From: Cladobotryum mycophilum
Taxonomy: Eukaryota > Ascomycota > Sordariomycetes > Hypocreales > Hypocreaceae
Direction of reading: 5' to 3'
DNA length: 64,000 nucleotides
Assembly (NCBI GenBank): GCA_036429605.1
Contig: CM071589.1
Location: forward strand, 1,550,001-1,614,000
Positions 12,039-25,052 of the stretch are shown in pieces. Each line of letters starts with the position of its first letter. Position 1 is the stretch's first letter. A program made the translations under genes and the position numbers. The notes under the pieces were generated by a model that saw nothing but the letters and a program-made list of their open reading frames with translations, did no database searches and was not told the origin of the DNA.

Positions 12039-12826
12039 GCTATTCTCTTTTTGTCTTTTCCTGCATTTTTTTGTCTCTTCAGTCAATTAATCTCATCAAC
12101 TTCTTAGACAATGAAATCTCCCGAGTCACCCGCATGACCACGGTTGTTTTTTATGCTGCGACATGTTCATTTTTGCATAGCAGGGTGGTGTCGTGTGATG
12201 AATGTAATATTAGTGTAATCTTACACGTTTAATGACCTGCATATCGCACGGGGGTCTCTTCATTACACTATGCTTATACTTGCAGGTCATGTCTTTCTAA
12301 TGCTCATCTCATTTCCAGTACAGAGTATGTATGCATTCGTATGCATTCCATAATGAAAATCAGACTGGGAAGATCCGAGATGGTTCCATAACGGCCCCAT
12401 GTTTCGACTTGATTCCATCTGGGGAACCCAAGGTCAGTGCTGTGCCATGTTTTCTTCAGGATGAGGTGGCCAGGTTCCCGGGAAATGAAGTTATTGAGGA
12501 ACGCGTTTCAAACCTAATTTTTTTTGTCTGTAAATTTGGTGGCTTCAAGGCTATAGGTTAATAATAATATGTATTCTTGATTTCTAAGCTACCTGGTTGG
12601 CAGGTTAGGCTTCGGTCTGCGAAACAGGCCTCTATGCATCAAAATGCCAACTTTGACAGGTCGAGGATGCTGTCCAGACCGCCCCACTTGTCAACGCGCG
12701 CTGGTGGCCGCGATCCAGACTCACGGAGGAGGGAACGTCTCTCTCTCAAGCCTTATCGCCCACCCTAGACATTGAATCACAACATATTTCCAAGTTCTGC
12801 ACCGCAATTTACGAGAACCGTCCAAT
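12039..12826. other. Intergenic, no gene seen
   Basis: Promoter side of the dCMP deaminase gene. Only short ORFs without coding features. Confidence 0.45.
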
Positions 12827-14146
12827 ATGCTCATCGGCATATGCGGCAGTACGTCATGGACCCCTGGAAATTAAACGCCCGCTAACTCAAACATGCAGGT
12901 ATATGCTCCGGCAAGAGGACCGTGGCGCAATACCTAGTAGAGCATCATGGCTTCAGGCCCCTCTATCTCAGGCCCAAGTCTGAGGTTGCGGATGAAGCCA
13001 CGCCTCCGTCAGACAGCGGCGGCGACAACAATGGCAATGCAGGAACAGATTCTTCGCCTGCGGCCTCGACTGAGGCCTTGGATACAGGTACCGTTGCTGA
13101 TGGCAACGGCCAGAGGTTCGCGCACCAAAGGTCTTTGGGTCTGCGGCCCGGGTCGGAGGGACCTCATCACATCTTTGAGACGCCGGAGGAGCTGTTGGAG
13201 TTTGTGACGCAGCGCTGGCGCAAGCGCTTCGTGACGACGGATATCCCTACGGAGGCTGTTCTCGACGTTTTCATTCGAAGGCCGTTCTTCCTGCTCATCT
13301 CTACGGATGCCCCACTGACGGTTCGATGGCGCCGGTTTCAGCAACGATCCAATGAACCGGGGGACTCTAGCATCAATCTTGAAGACTTTGTGACGAAGAA
13401 CGACCATCACCTATACGACCAAAGCGCCGGGCTCCAGCCTCTCATTTCGCGGGCCACAGTGAGGCTGCTCAACACGTCCTCCTCTTTGGCCCATCTCTAT
13501 GCGACACTGGGCAAGCTCGACATGCCCAACCCCGAGCGGCTGCGGCCGTGCTGGGATACCTACTTCATGGCCCTGGCATCGCTGGCAGCCCAGCGGTCCA
13601 ATTGCATGAAGCGCCGCGTTGGGTGCGTGCTCGTAGGGCAAGAGCGCCGAGTCATCAGCACAGGGTACAATGGGACACCCCGCGGTTTGCGCAACTGCGC
13701 AGAGGGGGTTGCCCACGCTGCAACGAGGGGAGCGGTTCCGGGGTCGGGCTGGCGACGTGCCTGTGCATACATGCCGAGGAAAATGCGCTGCTGGAAGCGG
13801 GGAGGGAGCGGATACGGGAGGGTTGTGTGCTCTACTGCGATACGTGTCCGTGTTTGACATGCAGCATCAAGATTTGCCAGGTCGGCATCCGGGAGGTTGT
13901 GTATGCGCATAGGTACAGCATGGACAACGAGACGGCCGACGTATTCAGGCAAGCCGGCGTCAAGCTTCGACAGTTTATCCCGGTATGTCTTTTTTTCCTT
14001 TCTTTTTCTGCTTCCCACTCTCAATCCCTTGCCTTTCGTTTGTCTCATGCGTGCGTGGTGACCAATTTGAACGCCCGAACAAGCTGACGTGGGACCTACA
14101 GCCGCCGAACGGTTTAATTCATCTAGAAAAGATGGAGCTTCATTAA
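12827..14146 (+). CDS. DCD1: Deoxycytidylate (dCMP) deaminase with one-base frameshift
   Basis: Converts dCMP to dUMP, feeding thymidylate synthesis. Exons 12827-12848, 12899-13982 and 14102-14146. Like yeast Dcd1 it has an N-terminal P-loop-like kinase-type region (GICGSICSGKRT, split by intron 1), here with a Ser/Asp/Asn-rich insert of about 70 residues, and a C-terminal zinc deaminase domain. The domain shows SNCMKRRVGCV, GYNGTPRG, the catalytic HAEENALLEAG and the zinc ligands CDTCPCLTC. After GYNGTPRGLRNCAEG the frame is lost at a run of five G (13704-13708); one more G would let the protein continue into GCPRCNEG and the rest of the domain. With that base it would have 383 codons. Sequence error is more likely than a real defect because all catalytic residues downstream are intact. 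Confidence 0.85.
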
Positions 14147-17100
14147 GCAAAGATAAGATGGCATGGCACGATGATGATGATGATGTAGTAGTTCTTTTTT
14201 CTCCAACGCATTTTACCATGTCCTTGTGCAAAACAACGTGATACGTAACATGTTGGATCGAATTCCGGTTGTGACTGAAATTTTCCCCATGTAGAGCTAG
14301 TAGCGAGTCTGTAGGGCAAACCCACAATGTAGGCAAGTTGGGTCAAGCAGGGGAGGGGCCAAGTTGTTGTTCTGCCACCACATGTAAAGGGCTTCTCTGC
14401 GTCTATTTTCGCGGTGTTATTGCTATCAGTATATTGCGGCATATCTCACGTTCGCTACGACAATAGGTGGCTTGATTCCCCTCATTATAATCCATTGCCG
14501 AGTTGCCATAGTGTAACTCTTGATCGTCAGGGTTCCATTGAAGTCAAAATGTGGAGGAATGTTGCTGCTCGCTTAGATTCCCCCTCGGTTGTCCACATCA
14601 GGCAAACCAATCAACAACAGCATAGATACAAGATGAATGTCATCTTGTTGTAGATACACACTCAATGCTATCATTAAATGCATAGAATAACATACCTTTC
14701 TATTAGTTCCAGTACAATCGATCAGGAAACAATCATCTCAATTCTTAGCCACTGATTCCCCCTATTATAGGGTAGGTAAACATCAAAGTTCTGATGTAAT
14801 CTGTGGCTTTTTTAGCCCTTCGATGGATCGATGAATAGCGGATTAGTGGCCGTGGACGGGTTAGGTATTCCCCCTCTAGGGCCTTCCGGATGTAGTAATG
14901 GCTATTGGAAATGCTTCCCGTCCGTGTAAGTCAGGGGCAAACAAAAGCCATCACCAAAACAGAGTTATTAAAGGGTTGCTGCATTTCAAACGCCAAACAA
15001 GTCTGAGTTCTATCCGCATACACATAAGTGAGTAGCACATTTTTCTTTTCTTTTCTTTTCTTTCTCTATATGGATTGTTGCTTCAGCTGGTGCTGGTGCT
15101 GCAACCTTGGATGCGGTGTGTCTTATGCAACTCCGGGTAGTAGCTGCAGCTCTTGTCCCATTTTTTTTAAAAAAAATCATGCAGTGAGAAGCGGTCAGGA
15201 GTCACAGTTTCGTCCAGAAAAGGATTCCCACTAATAATTGGGACGGACGGAGCCTGCAGCGAGGCGTCGCATGGCATGAATCGTTCGCACGCTCCCGCCG
15301 CACGAAGATACTCGTAACTTTGGGGTAAGTATGGATATGTACAAGTATGTACGTACTTTAGATCTGGGTTGTCTTGCAAAGGGAACGCAGGAGATCTCGG
15401 TATGTTTTAAAGCTCGAATACCTACTTATCGTAGATGGCACGAGGTAAACAAGGAGGGCCCCGGTTTGGAAGCCACGGAAAGTGCTTGCAGGCGACTCAT
15501 TTCGATGCCGAAATCACAATCTCACCAAACTGATAAAATTGGAAGCCCGCAAAGCTCCAACGAACCCGTGAGGAACGGAGGAGCATGGACGGCGCGGGGG
15601 TTAGGCTCGAGACTACTGCTCAGAAGCGAAATGAGACGGAGACTAAGGACAAGGGATCTAAGAATAGGGGACAATGATGTATGTACAAAGGCACGGAGTT
15701 TGTCAAACACAAGAACAACTTGAGAGTGGTATTCCGGTAATGAGATTGGATGCAAAATTAACAAGGCCTTCCTTTTAGCTTCGAAAGATAGCGGAAAGAG
15801 AGGAGAGAGGAGAGAGGCTCAGGTCCAAACAGGTCCAAAAAAAGGGGGAATACCACCCACCACCACAATGTGCATGTACGTATGTTGTACTGTCATGCAC
15901 GCACGTAGTATGTACTGTAACAATGTCGTTGTTTGTTTTGATCAAACAGCACTGTCGCGCGTAGCGGAGTTGGATGCACGCCATGTCTCTATTTATGTTA
16001 GGTATCTTCTCACACAGTACAAAACGCCAAACGCCGGGAGACTCAAACCGGCCAAGGACCTTGATGAGAAAATGGCTGAACGGTGGCATCATATTAATGA
16101 TGATGCTGCTGCTGCTTGTTGATAGTGGCGGCTTGTTTCGGGGGTGGCATCCATCCCTGTGACAAAAATGATCTGGTGCCTTGCTTGCTTGGTCAACAAG
16201 ACGTAATTGTTACCCACTTTTTGAGACCCTGAGTCTGGGATTAGGAAGACAGAACGGGAGATCAAAAGCAAACAAGGTTGGAAAACGATGACTGGACCAT
16301 TTGCCACCTGGTTTTCACAATCCATGGCTATCACGATCGATGACATATCGAAGAGGCATGGCATACCTAACTTTTCGTTGGCTGCGATGAGAGGATAGAC
16401 GCTTGTTTAACCTGCCACCGGGCTGCCGCAGGTCAAGTCATTAAATTGGGTCCCCCTACTTTGTACTACTTGCACGTACTTGTAGCTTGAAGCAGAAGAC
16501 GCCGTTCTTGGATTACCCCTGTGGCAGTGTCAGCGGGATGACTGGCCGTGTCGCAAAGTTCCAATTCTGAGATTCCATCCCCTCCCCCTCGCATCCCCTC
16601 CCCTCCTTTTGGGGCTCTTGTTTTTCTCTCTTTCTGATTGGGACAGTTTCATGGCCGTATGTGCTGCGACCAATGCTTGAATAAGCCCAATAGTAAATGC
16701 GTTGCAAGCAGTTGTATTGCATGGACGGCGCCTGTTAGTACAGCAACGGTGTTACTCTCCCTGCAATGCACTTTAACTTGCAGATACTCTGTGCAGTTGG
16801 CAAAAAATCGGATTGTTTTGTTTTGTTTTGTTTTGTTTTGTTTTGATGTGTTGTTATTATTGACTTTACCTGTTATTGTTGACTTTGCAGCAGGAGGAGG
16901 AGGAGGAGGCAAGTAAGTAAGTGGTACTTGTAGCTTTTCGACGCTGTACTCAATTGAGGGGCAGGTAGGTACCTGGATTAGCTGGACGTAGAGTTGACTT
17001 GAGAAATGCAATGTCTCGACCTCGTGACGGACAATCGAACGTCACACTCACTTCTCCTCCTGCTCACGGGGGAGCGAAAAGCAAAGAGAGAAAAAAGAAG

Positions 17101-18900
17101 TCACGGGCTGGAACAGGGGTGGCTCAAGGCAAGAGATGGTCCATGTGCACCCGGAGCTTTTGCCAGAGCCTTTCGCCTGAAGGTACTTTCGCTTGTTGTA
17201 CCATGGCAATCTGGAAAAGTAACGAGGTACCTCCGTATCCAACAGGGGGATCCGCAGTAAACGCGTCCCCGCGCGTCAGACTAGCCCGATAGAGTAAGAT
17301 TGTAAACAAATGCCATCACACCCTCTCAGTCGCGCCTTTCTGGCCTTTCTGGCCCTTTTGGCCTTTTTTCTTCTTTCTCTTCTGCCTACTCCGCTTCCCG
17401 CAGAGCACTAAGTAGAACTAGTTACAAGTAGAAGCCCCCAGGGCCTGGCACCTAGCAGGACCCCCCAGTTTGCCCAGCTTTTCCCACGTCTCCAGCACTC
17501 TTAATCGATTGGATTGGAACTGCGACGCTCCCACTCTCCCTCTTTCTGGGTCCTGGTCCTGGTCCTAGTCCTAGTCCAATTCCTCGCACGCGCACGCACG
17601 TTTTCTTGCCCATCCCTCCCATACTACTCTAGTATACACCTTGCATACCATCCCAAGCAGTTCTTGTTTGACATTTTCGCCTTCCAACGCTTGCGCTTCC
17701 TTTTCCTTTCTCTCTCCCTCTCTCCCTGCGTTCAACACCACCACCTTTTGACTCGGCTATTGTCTCGAGGGAGAAGAATTGAGTCAACACGCAGAAACAT
17801 CCGACACCGCTGCAGATCTGGACCCCCGAGCGCTATGTGGTGAAAATTATCGAGTTCCGCAGCGATTACGATACCGAAACACACACGCCCCCCTCGAGGA
17901 TTTGAAACTATTTTCGACAAAAGTTGGCTACGTACGAGAGCAACCAAACATCAACATCACCATCACCATCACCACCGACAACACAAGACCTACGTAAAAA
18001 AAGGGGGTCACGACGATTCCTTTGCAGCCGCGGCTCCGCCAAACCGACAACACATCCGGGGACGACCACGCATTCGCCAATTGAGAGCACGAACTTGCTT
18101 CGCTTTCGGCGCAACGTGAGCGACTTTTTCTCCTCCCTGTCCTGTCAGCGAGCGCCATGTTGTGACTGCCAGCTTTGGCACAATCCACCTTGTTCTTTTT
18201 CCTGCATCGTCGACTGGCTGTTCCTTTGCTGGCTTCCCACGATTGGACCTCCCATCTCCAGCCCCGCCTTCTTACTGCCGATCTAAGCATGTTATAGCGT
18301 GCTTGACGGCGAGACAGCCTCTTCTTCGGTTGGGACGTTACCTGTTTACTTTTTCAGTTTAAACCAGCAATCATCCATCCTCGACCCGCTTCGTTGGGCA
18401 TCCTCACACACACACACACACACTCTCTCTCTCTCTCACCCTCTCACTCGCACGCCTTGTCTTTCGACTATCAGGCATAGGCCAAATCCAACAACACTAT
18501 TTTTTTCTCCCTCTGTGTTGCGGGATCGCATTGATCGCATTTTTGCCCTTTTTTGCAACATCCTTTTTTCGACCTTTAATTTTCTACCTTGGGTCTTTTT
18601 TTTCCTCTTCAATTTTTTTCTTCTTCTTCTCCTCTACAGCGTTTCCACCTTATTTGACCGGTTTAATTTCTTGCGCATGGTTTGTTGTTTTGGTGCAATG
18701 CACTCGGTTTCTCAGCGATACTTGTGAAGACGAGACAAAAATCTACAACCTACTCTATATATATCTTGGAGAGTAACAACACCCTTGTCGCTGTCTCTTG
18801 TTTCTCGCCGACATTCCTCGCTTGGCTCCCTGGCCTCAATTTCTTCAAGGGTCGTCGAGTTACTTGCTTTGCGCCGCGCTGCATTCCAATTCAATTAACC
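14147..18900. other. Long gene-free region and leader of the Wee1 gene
   Basis: No supported gene in 4.7 kb. Repeats: TTTTG x6 at 16815-16845, a CA run at 18405-18422 followed directly by a CT run at 18423-18437. From about 17300 to 18900 the plus strand is strongly pyrimidine-rich, which suggests a long transcribed leader for the kinase gene at 18901. Several short upstream ORFs lie in it. Confidence 0.45.
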
Positions 18901-21900
18901 ATGTCTTTCTCCAACGGTGGAGGCACATTGGCGCTGCCCTCTCCAACTCATGTTCATCATATGGACGTGACGGCAGCTGTGCGCAGTCTACGACGCTCCA
19001 TGTCAAGATCTCCTACAAAGCTCCTAACTCGAACCACTTCACAGACGTCTGATAACTCACGGCAGGGTTCGCCGCAGTCACCTTGTCGCCGAATTGGTAC
19101 AACGCCCCTCCAACAGCGTCACTTGTTATCAACTACTCCTCAAACCGCCCCTCCAGCTCTGCATTCAAGTTCGACACTTGGCGGCGCCCCGCATCAGTCA
19201 GCTGCTCTAACGCCACTGCGACCGAGTGTTAAGCTTTCGCTACGATCTGCTAAAGCCGCCAAAACCTCAACACCCTCACGCATTACTCGAGCTCGAGCAT
19301 CCCCAAAGAGCCCATTAAAGCGAGCGCTGAGCGCCACTCCCGATTCAGGAAATTCAGCAGGTGCGCATTCATCAACCTTATCTTCACCTGGTACGAGACT
19401 TATGGGCCAAGAAAATACCATCTCGCTCCGTTCAACGCCACGAAAGGGCATCGAGAAGTCACGACACACCTCGCAGCTCGATACGGGAGCCACGCAGGCC
19501 GCGTTCCTGAAAGCCTTCGATTCGATTATTGATTCCCCGATGGTTTCTACGACTGGCGCCTTGAAGCGCAGTGATGCGACGATGAATCTCGACCAACCAA
19601 ACCAAGGCAGTCCCGTGGCTAAGCGACGAAGCTTGCACAGCGTCGCAAACGCTGCTCAACCCGAAGATATGAACATTTTCGGCACCAATACCAGCTCGTC
19701 CCAGCCCTTTGACATCCACGAAGATTTATTTCCCGAATATGAGTTGTCTGGAGCCATGGGTAGCGGTTTTCAGCGGGATCTGCCATCGCCAACGCCAACA
19801 TCCATCCCTAAGCGATCATCATCTCTCCGAAAATCGACACTGCAACAGCGCTATGGGGACAAGAACTCTTGGGGACGACGGACAGGCGAGCGCCAGCTGG
19901 CGCAGATGAGCGGCGATTTTTCTACGCCTGTTCGAAACCGACCTCGCCTGTCTACCGATCATTTCGTACCTCCCCAAGCTCCTTCTCGTGACAGTCCGTT
20001 CACCTCGGGCAGCCCTCTGCCCAATGCTTCCCTTCACGCAGCTGAAAGCAAGACTCACCAACCCCATCCTCTCTCCAAGACTCTTACCACTTCATCATCT
20101 GGAAATCACTTGACTGAGGAGCCATCGGGTTATGCGCCTGCAACAGTCATTGATAGACAGACGGCTCACCCATTTTCCAAGTCGCTTCCGGTCGGCGCAA
20201 CTCGACCTACGGCCCCTCACCATTATGAACACGCCAAACCGATGGCGACCCCAATGCATCCTACTCCCGTTTGGAGAGCCGCATTCACGTCGACTGGCTT
20301 AATATCAAAGGTGAACCGCAATCCTGAAGAGGAAGCCGACAAGAAGATTGCGCCTCCCGATACGCCCTGCAAGAAACACTCCAACCCCTTTGCTACTTTC
20401 CCTCCTCCTGCTGGAAGTGCGATCAAGAAGAGACTTCATGGGCGAAATTCGATTGCCGGTCTTCCTTCTACGCCCTTTAACCCAATCTCAACACATGCTC
20501 CAGATACCTTTGGCAATCCTGGAAAAGGGCTGTCAATCTTCCAGCGCAACGCGTCGCAGAGCGCCCGACGTGCCAGCATCCTGAGTCTGGATGGCGACGA
20601 CCGCAGATTTTTCACTGAGACTGTCGAATTCTCAAACCCTCTGGATGATGATGCGCCTCCTACTCCTACGAAAAACTCCCTTACGCCTAGCTTCAGCAGT
20701 CTTTTCGAACAACCGTTGGAAAGTCCCAGTACGAACCGGCAATTTGGTCTACCACTCTCGGCGGTCAAACCTGCGATATCGCGGGAAGCAAGCTGTAAGT
20801 CGACACCAAAGTCGGCCTACAGCCCAAAGGATCAAGTTGGTGAAGCGTCCCACCACGCTAATCAACATACTCCTCTGGACTGTGGGCCTTCCTCGAACCA
20901 ACCCACTTCTTCCTTTTCGTTTGGCAGGACAAGATCCAAGCGAGGTTTTAGCACACCTCCGCCACTCATCACTGAGTCCCCCTCACTGATGGGGCGTCAT
21001 AGCCTTTTGCTGTCAAAGTCATCCAAGAATATGTTTGCTAAGATAACATGTGTTGATCCAGCGAGCCCCGCCGATGGACGCCGTACCCCCCAAACTCCTC
21101 AAGAATCTCTGCTGCCTCTTGACACCAGCCGCCTGTCTATCTCGCAGGTTGGCGATAGTCCAGGAGACAATGGAATGCCGCCCCCGTTACCCCCACCACC
21201 GGACGAGACTTTCGATCCTCGACAAGCATCTTCGTTACCCCCGTAAATGTCCGCACAAGCAGCCTCGATATTGATGCCAGCCTGTATTCCCGCTTCGACA
21301 AGGTCGAACAGATTGGCAAAGGCGAATTTTCCACCGTGTACCGCGTTACCAAGCTGGATCACAAGCCGTCATTCAGCATGTCTGCTGTGACCCCTAGCCA
21401 TGAGGAGGGGCGGAGTCCCTCAAAGGGTCAGGTTTTCGCAGTCAAGAAGAGCAAGCAGCCCTACACTGGCCATAAAAACAGAGAGGAAAAGCTGAAGGAA
21501 GCTCGTATTCTTCAAGCTCTAAGCCATGCTGAGCATGTTGTGCAGTATGTGGATGAGTGGGAACACAACTTCCATCTCTACATCCAGACGGAGTTTTGCG
21601 AAGAGGGAACTCTTGACAAGTTTCTGGGCAACGTTGGCCGTAGTGGGAGATTGGATGACTTCCGTATCTACAAGATTCTGCAAGATCTGTGCTTGGTAAG
21701 ACCCAACGCTTTAGACGCTGATGTACATTAGCTAACACGTGCACTAGGGAGTGAAAGAAATTCACGACGCTGGATTTATGCACCTTGATTTGAAGCCGGC
21801 CAACATTCTCATCACCTTTGAGGGCGCCCTTAAAATCGGAGACTTTGGTCTGGCAGAACCGTCCTGCTCTTTTACTGGCAAGATGGAAACTGAAGGTGAT

Positions 21901-22455
21901 CGTGAATACATGGCTCCGGAAATGCTGCGAAGCGAGGTTACCAAGGCTGCTGATGTCTTTTCTCTCGGTCTCATGACTTTGGAGACTGCCGCAAATGTTG
22001 TTCTTCCTGACAATGGCCCAACATGGGTTGCCCTGAGGTCTGGTGATCTTTCCGAGGTGCCTAGCCTTACCTGGTCCCCATCTGTCGAAGTACAAAGGGA
22101 TGCTTCTGGTACCCCGACAGAGTTGGTTGATGGTGACGAACCCGAGGTTTCAAGGTCTCCCACTTCGGGCAATCTCTTCGGTTCTTTTAAGCGACAAGAA
22201 CTACAGCAACCTCCTGACTTTATGGTCGAGGCGTTTCATCCCAGCTCTCTTGATTCCATAGTTAGATGGATGACTTCAGAGAACGCGGAGGATCGGCCCC
22301 TCATTGACCAAGTTCTGGCCCTTGAGGGCCTCCAATGGGTTGCAGAGCACCGAAATGCCCCCGCGACTGTCTACGAAGGCAACTGGGGACCCTTGGAGCT
22401 ATTTCCTGTATCGATCTCAACTGATGACGACGATACTGAGATGACTGATGTTTGA
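18901..22455 (+). CDS. Wee1/Swe1-family mitotic inhibitor kinase, with one-base frameshift
   Basis: Protein kinase that phosphorylates Cdk1 on the inhibitory tyrosine and delays mitosis (ankA in Aspergillus, SWE1 in yeast). Exon 1 runs 18901-21695 and exon 2 21748-22455, with a 52-nt intron. The N-terminal 780 residues are Ser/Pro/Thr-rich and disordered with many SP/TP sites. The kinase domain has the G-loop IGKGEFSTVYRV, lysine motif FAVKKSK, catalytic loop HLDLKPANILI, DFGLA and the Wee1-type EGDREYMAPE. Between 21215 and 21245 the reading frame moves by -1: the N-terminal frame stops at TAA 21244-21246 while the kinase frame continues from TPVNVRTSSLDI. No GT-AG pair gives a consistent phase, so one base appears to be missing. 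With it the protein would be about 1167 aa, normal for filamentous-fungal Wee1. Confidence 0.85.
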
Positions 22456-23553
22456 ATGCCTGGAGGACTAACTATCAGCAACTTTGATTAGCGCTGCTTC
22501 TGAATACATCCAGAAGTCGGATAGCCCATAGTAGGCATTGGAACTGTTTGCACTTGTACTGAAATACGTGCAAGTAGACACGTTGGGTTCTCGTTGGAAT
22601 TTGACGCACCTGCGACTCAAACATATACCCTTCTTTTTTGTGGGCGATTATCGCGATCTGATGGACTATGAACCCCGACTTGGACCTCTCATACAATACA
22701 CAACGGGTGTTACGACTTTACAGGCGATATGACCGACCATATTTCTCCACTTGGCGTTGACTTGAGGCATTGAGTATGCCTGTTGAAGCAACCTTTTGAT
22801 TTTTTTCAATAAGACATGCCACTGCTTCATATGAATATGGCAAACTACGGCAAAGAGGTTCGCGATGAGCCCAATACGCATTGCATACAGTGCAGCTTCG
22901 GACCAGATTTTGCCAAGTGGAGTTCGCGTCTCCTCACAGGGGATTGCGTGTACCAATTATACTTGAGATAAAATAGACATGACAGAGATACATGGCTAGA
23001 AAGAGAGAATCATTTGAAGAAGATGGTTAACATGGTGGTGGAGTACTCGATCAGAGTCGAGTCAGGTTATAAAACGGAGGATGTTAGCCGTAGAAGGCTG
23101 TGTATAAATAAAGAAGGATCAAGGACGTTCGTTTGCTCAGTGTTTTCTTTTTACAACCCATGTAAATATAGACATACCAGGGTCGGGCAGGGCAGGGCAA
23201 GGCAAGGCAGGGGGGATAGCGGCGTCCGGACGGATGGTTGGAACCAAGATGGATCTTGAGGACGGTTCCCTGGCGTAATTGGGGGGCAAAATCTGTCGCT
23301 CATGATATCCACGATGAATTATATGAACTTGAAATGAAGCAAAAAAACTATGATCTCTCTCAAGTGACTGATGCTGGTAATAGCGTACGTAGTAAGTGTG
23401 ACATGCTGTGTTTTGGTTTCTGTAGCATCGCCTGTGGAGACTTAATTACCGGGTTGTCGTCGCGGTGACGACGGCCTGTCATGTTCATTCTTACCAAAAC
23501 ACGGTTAATCGCTCGCAACATTGGAGCTCATCGGTACAAAGAACTTGAAGGAA
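22456..23553. other. Intergenic, no gene seen
   Basis: Contains short ORFs on both strands without recognisable products. A GGCAGGGCA-type imperfect repeat lies near 23187-23212. Confidence 0.45.
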
Positions 23554-25052
23554 ATGAAGCCCTCACTCTTAATTTTGCTCGGACTCGGAAACGTTTTGGG
23601 CATGGGCGAGTCCACGTTGCGCGATGGCCAAGCTGGGCTTCCGACGCCGCAGAGTACCAAATCGTTCTGGCATAGCGATCCCTCTCATGTGCTGCTTGGG
23701 CACCGGACCACCAAGGACCTCCCAGTGACGGCGGATGTCGTGGTTATCGGCAGCGGAATTTCGGGATCATTTGCGGCGAGGGAGCTGGTTGCTGGTGGGA
23801 AGGCTGTGGTGATGCTGGAGGCTAGAGAGGCGTGCTGGGGAGCGACGGGCAGAGTGAGTTACCCACCAAATATTTATCTGATTCAGATTGCATCATGGAC
23901 CTTTCTTTACTCACACACTTGATTTGGAATGTAGAATGGCGGGCATTGTCAGCCTTCAATCTACACCACGAAGCCTCACCTGGCGCAGTTTGAGCTGGCT
24001 ACGTATCAATTCCTCGAGGACCTGGTTGCCCAGCACAACATTTCGTGTGATTGGCGCAGGGTCGGCGGTGTGCACGCTTTGCCCACGCAGGAGGCCGTTG
24101 ACCTAGCGGCCCAGGCTCTTGAGAGTCTACGTCGTGAACATCCGGATCTGGCGGACAAGGCGACGCTTTTCACGGATAAGCAGGACCTGGAGAAGCTGAG
24201 GGTGTCCAACGCGTCGGGGGCCGTGCTGCAGTCTCACGCGGCAAAGCTCTGGCCTTATAAGCTTGTGGCGTGGGTGCTGGAGACGTTGCTGAAGGAGAAT
24301 TGTGCGGAGAAGTTCAATTTGCAGACCCTGACGCCGGTGACGCAGCTTCAGAAGGTGGGAGGGGAAAAGCTTGGGTGGTGCACACGCCCAGGGGCCAGAT
24401 TGTGGCCAAGGATGTGATGCTTGCTACCAACGCCTACAGTTCTTATTTGCTGCCGAATGTGTCGGATTTGATCGTTCCTGTGAGGGGACAGGTTGCTGCG
24501 CTGCGGCAGCCGAATGGTAGCGTGCCGCTGGAGCACAGCCATGTGTGGCTTCCGGGGCCGAGCGATAACTACCTGATTGAAAGAGATGGGATCCAGGGAC
24601 CTATTATCGTTGGCGGAGAGAGGCAGAGCGTGCCCGATGGAGGGGAGGGGGTATGGAGGGATGATAGCATCGATGAGGTGGTGGCGAAGCTACTCCGCAG
24701 GTCTTTGCATTCGGCGCTGAAGCTGAGGCCGGTGGGAGAGGCCGAGGAGGAGGAACTCGAGGCATCGTACGAGTGGACGGGGATCATGGGATACTCCAAG
24801 GATAACCATCCGTGGGTGGGACCGGTGCCCCAGGAGCTTGGCGGGGGAGGAGAGAGGGGCGGCCTGTGGATAAGCGCTGGGTTCACGGGTCATGGCATGC
24901 CGGTGGCGGCGAGGTGTGCGATTGGCGTTGCGCAGATGATTCTGGGAAAGGGAGATGGCGTGGAGATTCCAAAGGAGTTTTTGATCAGCGGCGAGAGGGC
25001 CGAGGGGCCGATGGGGACGCCGTTTGCGAAGCGAGTGTCTTGGATGATCTAA
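23554..25052 (+). CDS. DAO-type FAD-dependent oxidoreductase with one-base frameshift
   Basis: Member of the D-amino-acid-oxidase/glycine-oxidase fold family common in fungi; the substrate (a secondary or primary amine) cannot be read from sequence. Exons 23554-23853 and 23935-25052, with an 81-nt intron joining WGATGR to NGGHCQPS, the usual family motif. The FAD loop VVVIGSGISGSFAARELV is in exon 1. The C-terminus has ASYEWTGIMGYSKDNHPWVG and SAGFTGHGMPVAARCA, the flavin-contact motif. The frame is lost at 24361-24368 (GGGGAAAA): upstream reads LQKVGGE, downstream WVVHTPRGQIVAKDVMLATNAYS, and one extra base would join them (472 codons). Start is uncertain: 23554 gives a hydrophobic leader (KPSLLILLGLGNVLG); the ATG at 23602 gives the shorter start more usual in this family. 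Confidence 0.8.

Noticed and set aside
13704..13712. Programmed -1/+1 frameshifting in dCMP deaminase
   Set aside because: No slippery heptamer with downstream structure is apparent, and four other genes show the same one-base loss, so a sequence deletion is simpler.
13560..14336. 258-codon minus-strand ORF opposite the dCMP deaminase
   Set aside because: It is antisense to a conserved domain, has no recognisable motif, and exists because of codon bias on the coding strand.
21140..21235. An intron (gttggc...acaag) to explain the Wee1 frame change
   Set aside because: Its phase does not join the two frames, the donor is weak, and the stretch reads as a normal Pro-rich coding segment.
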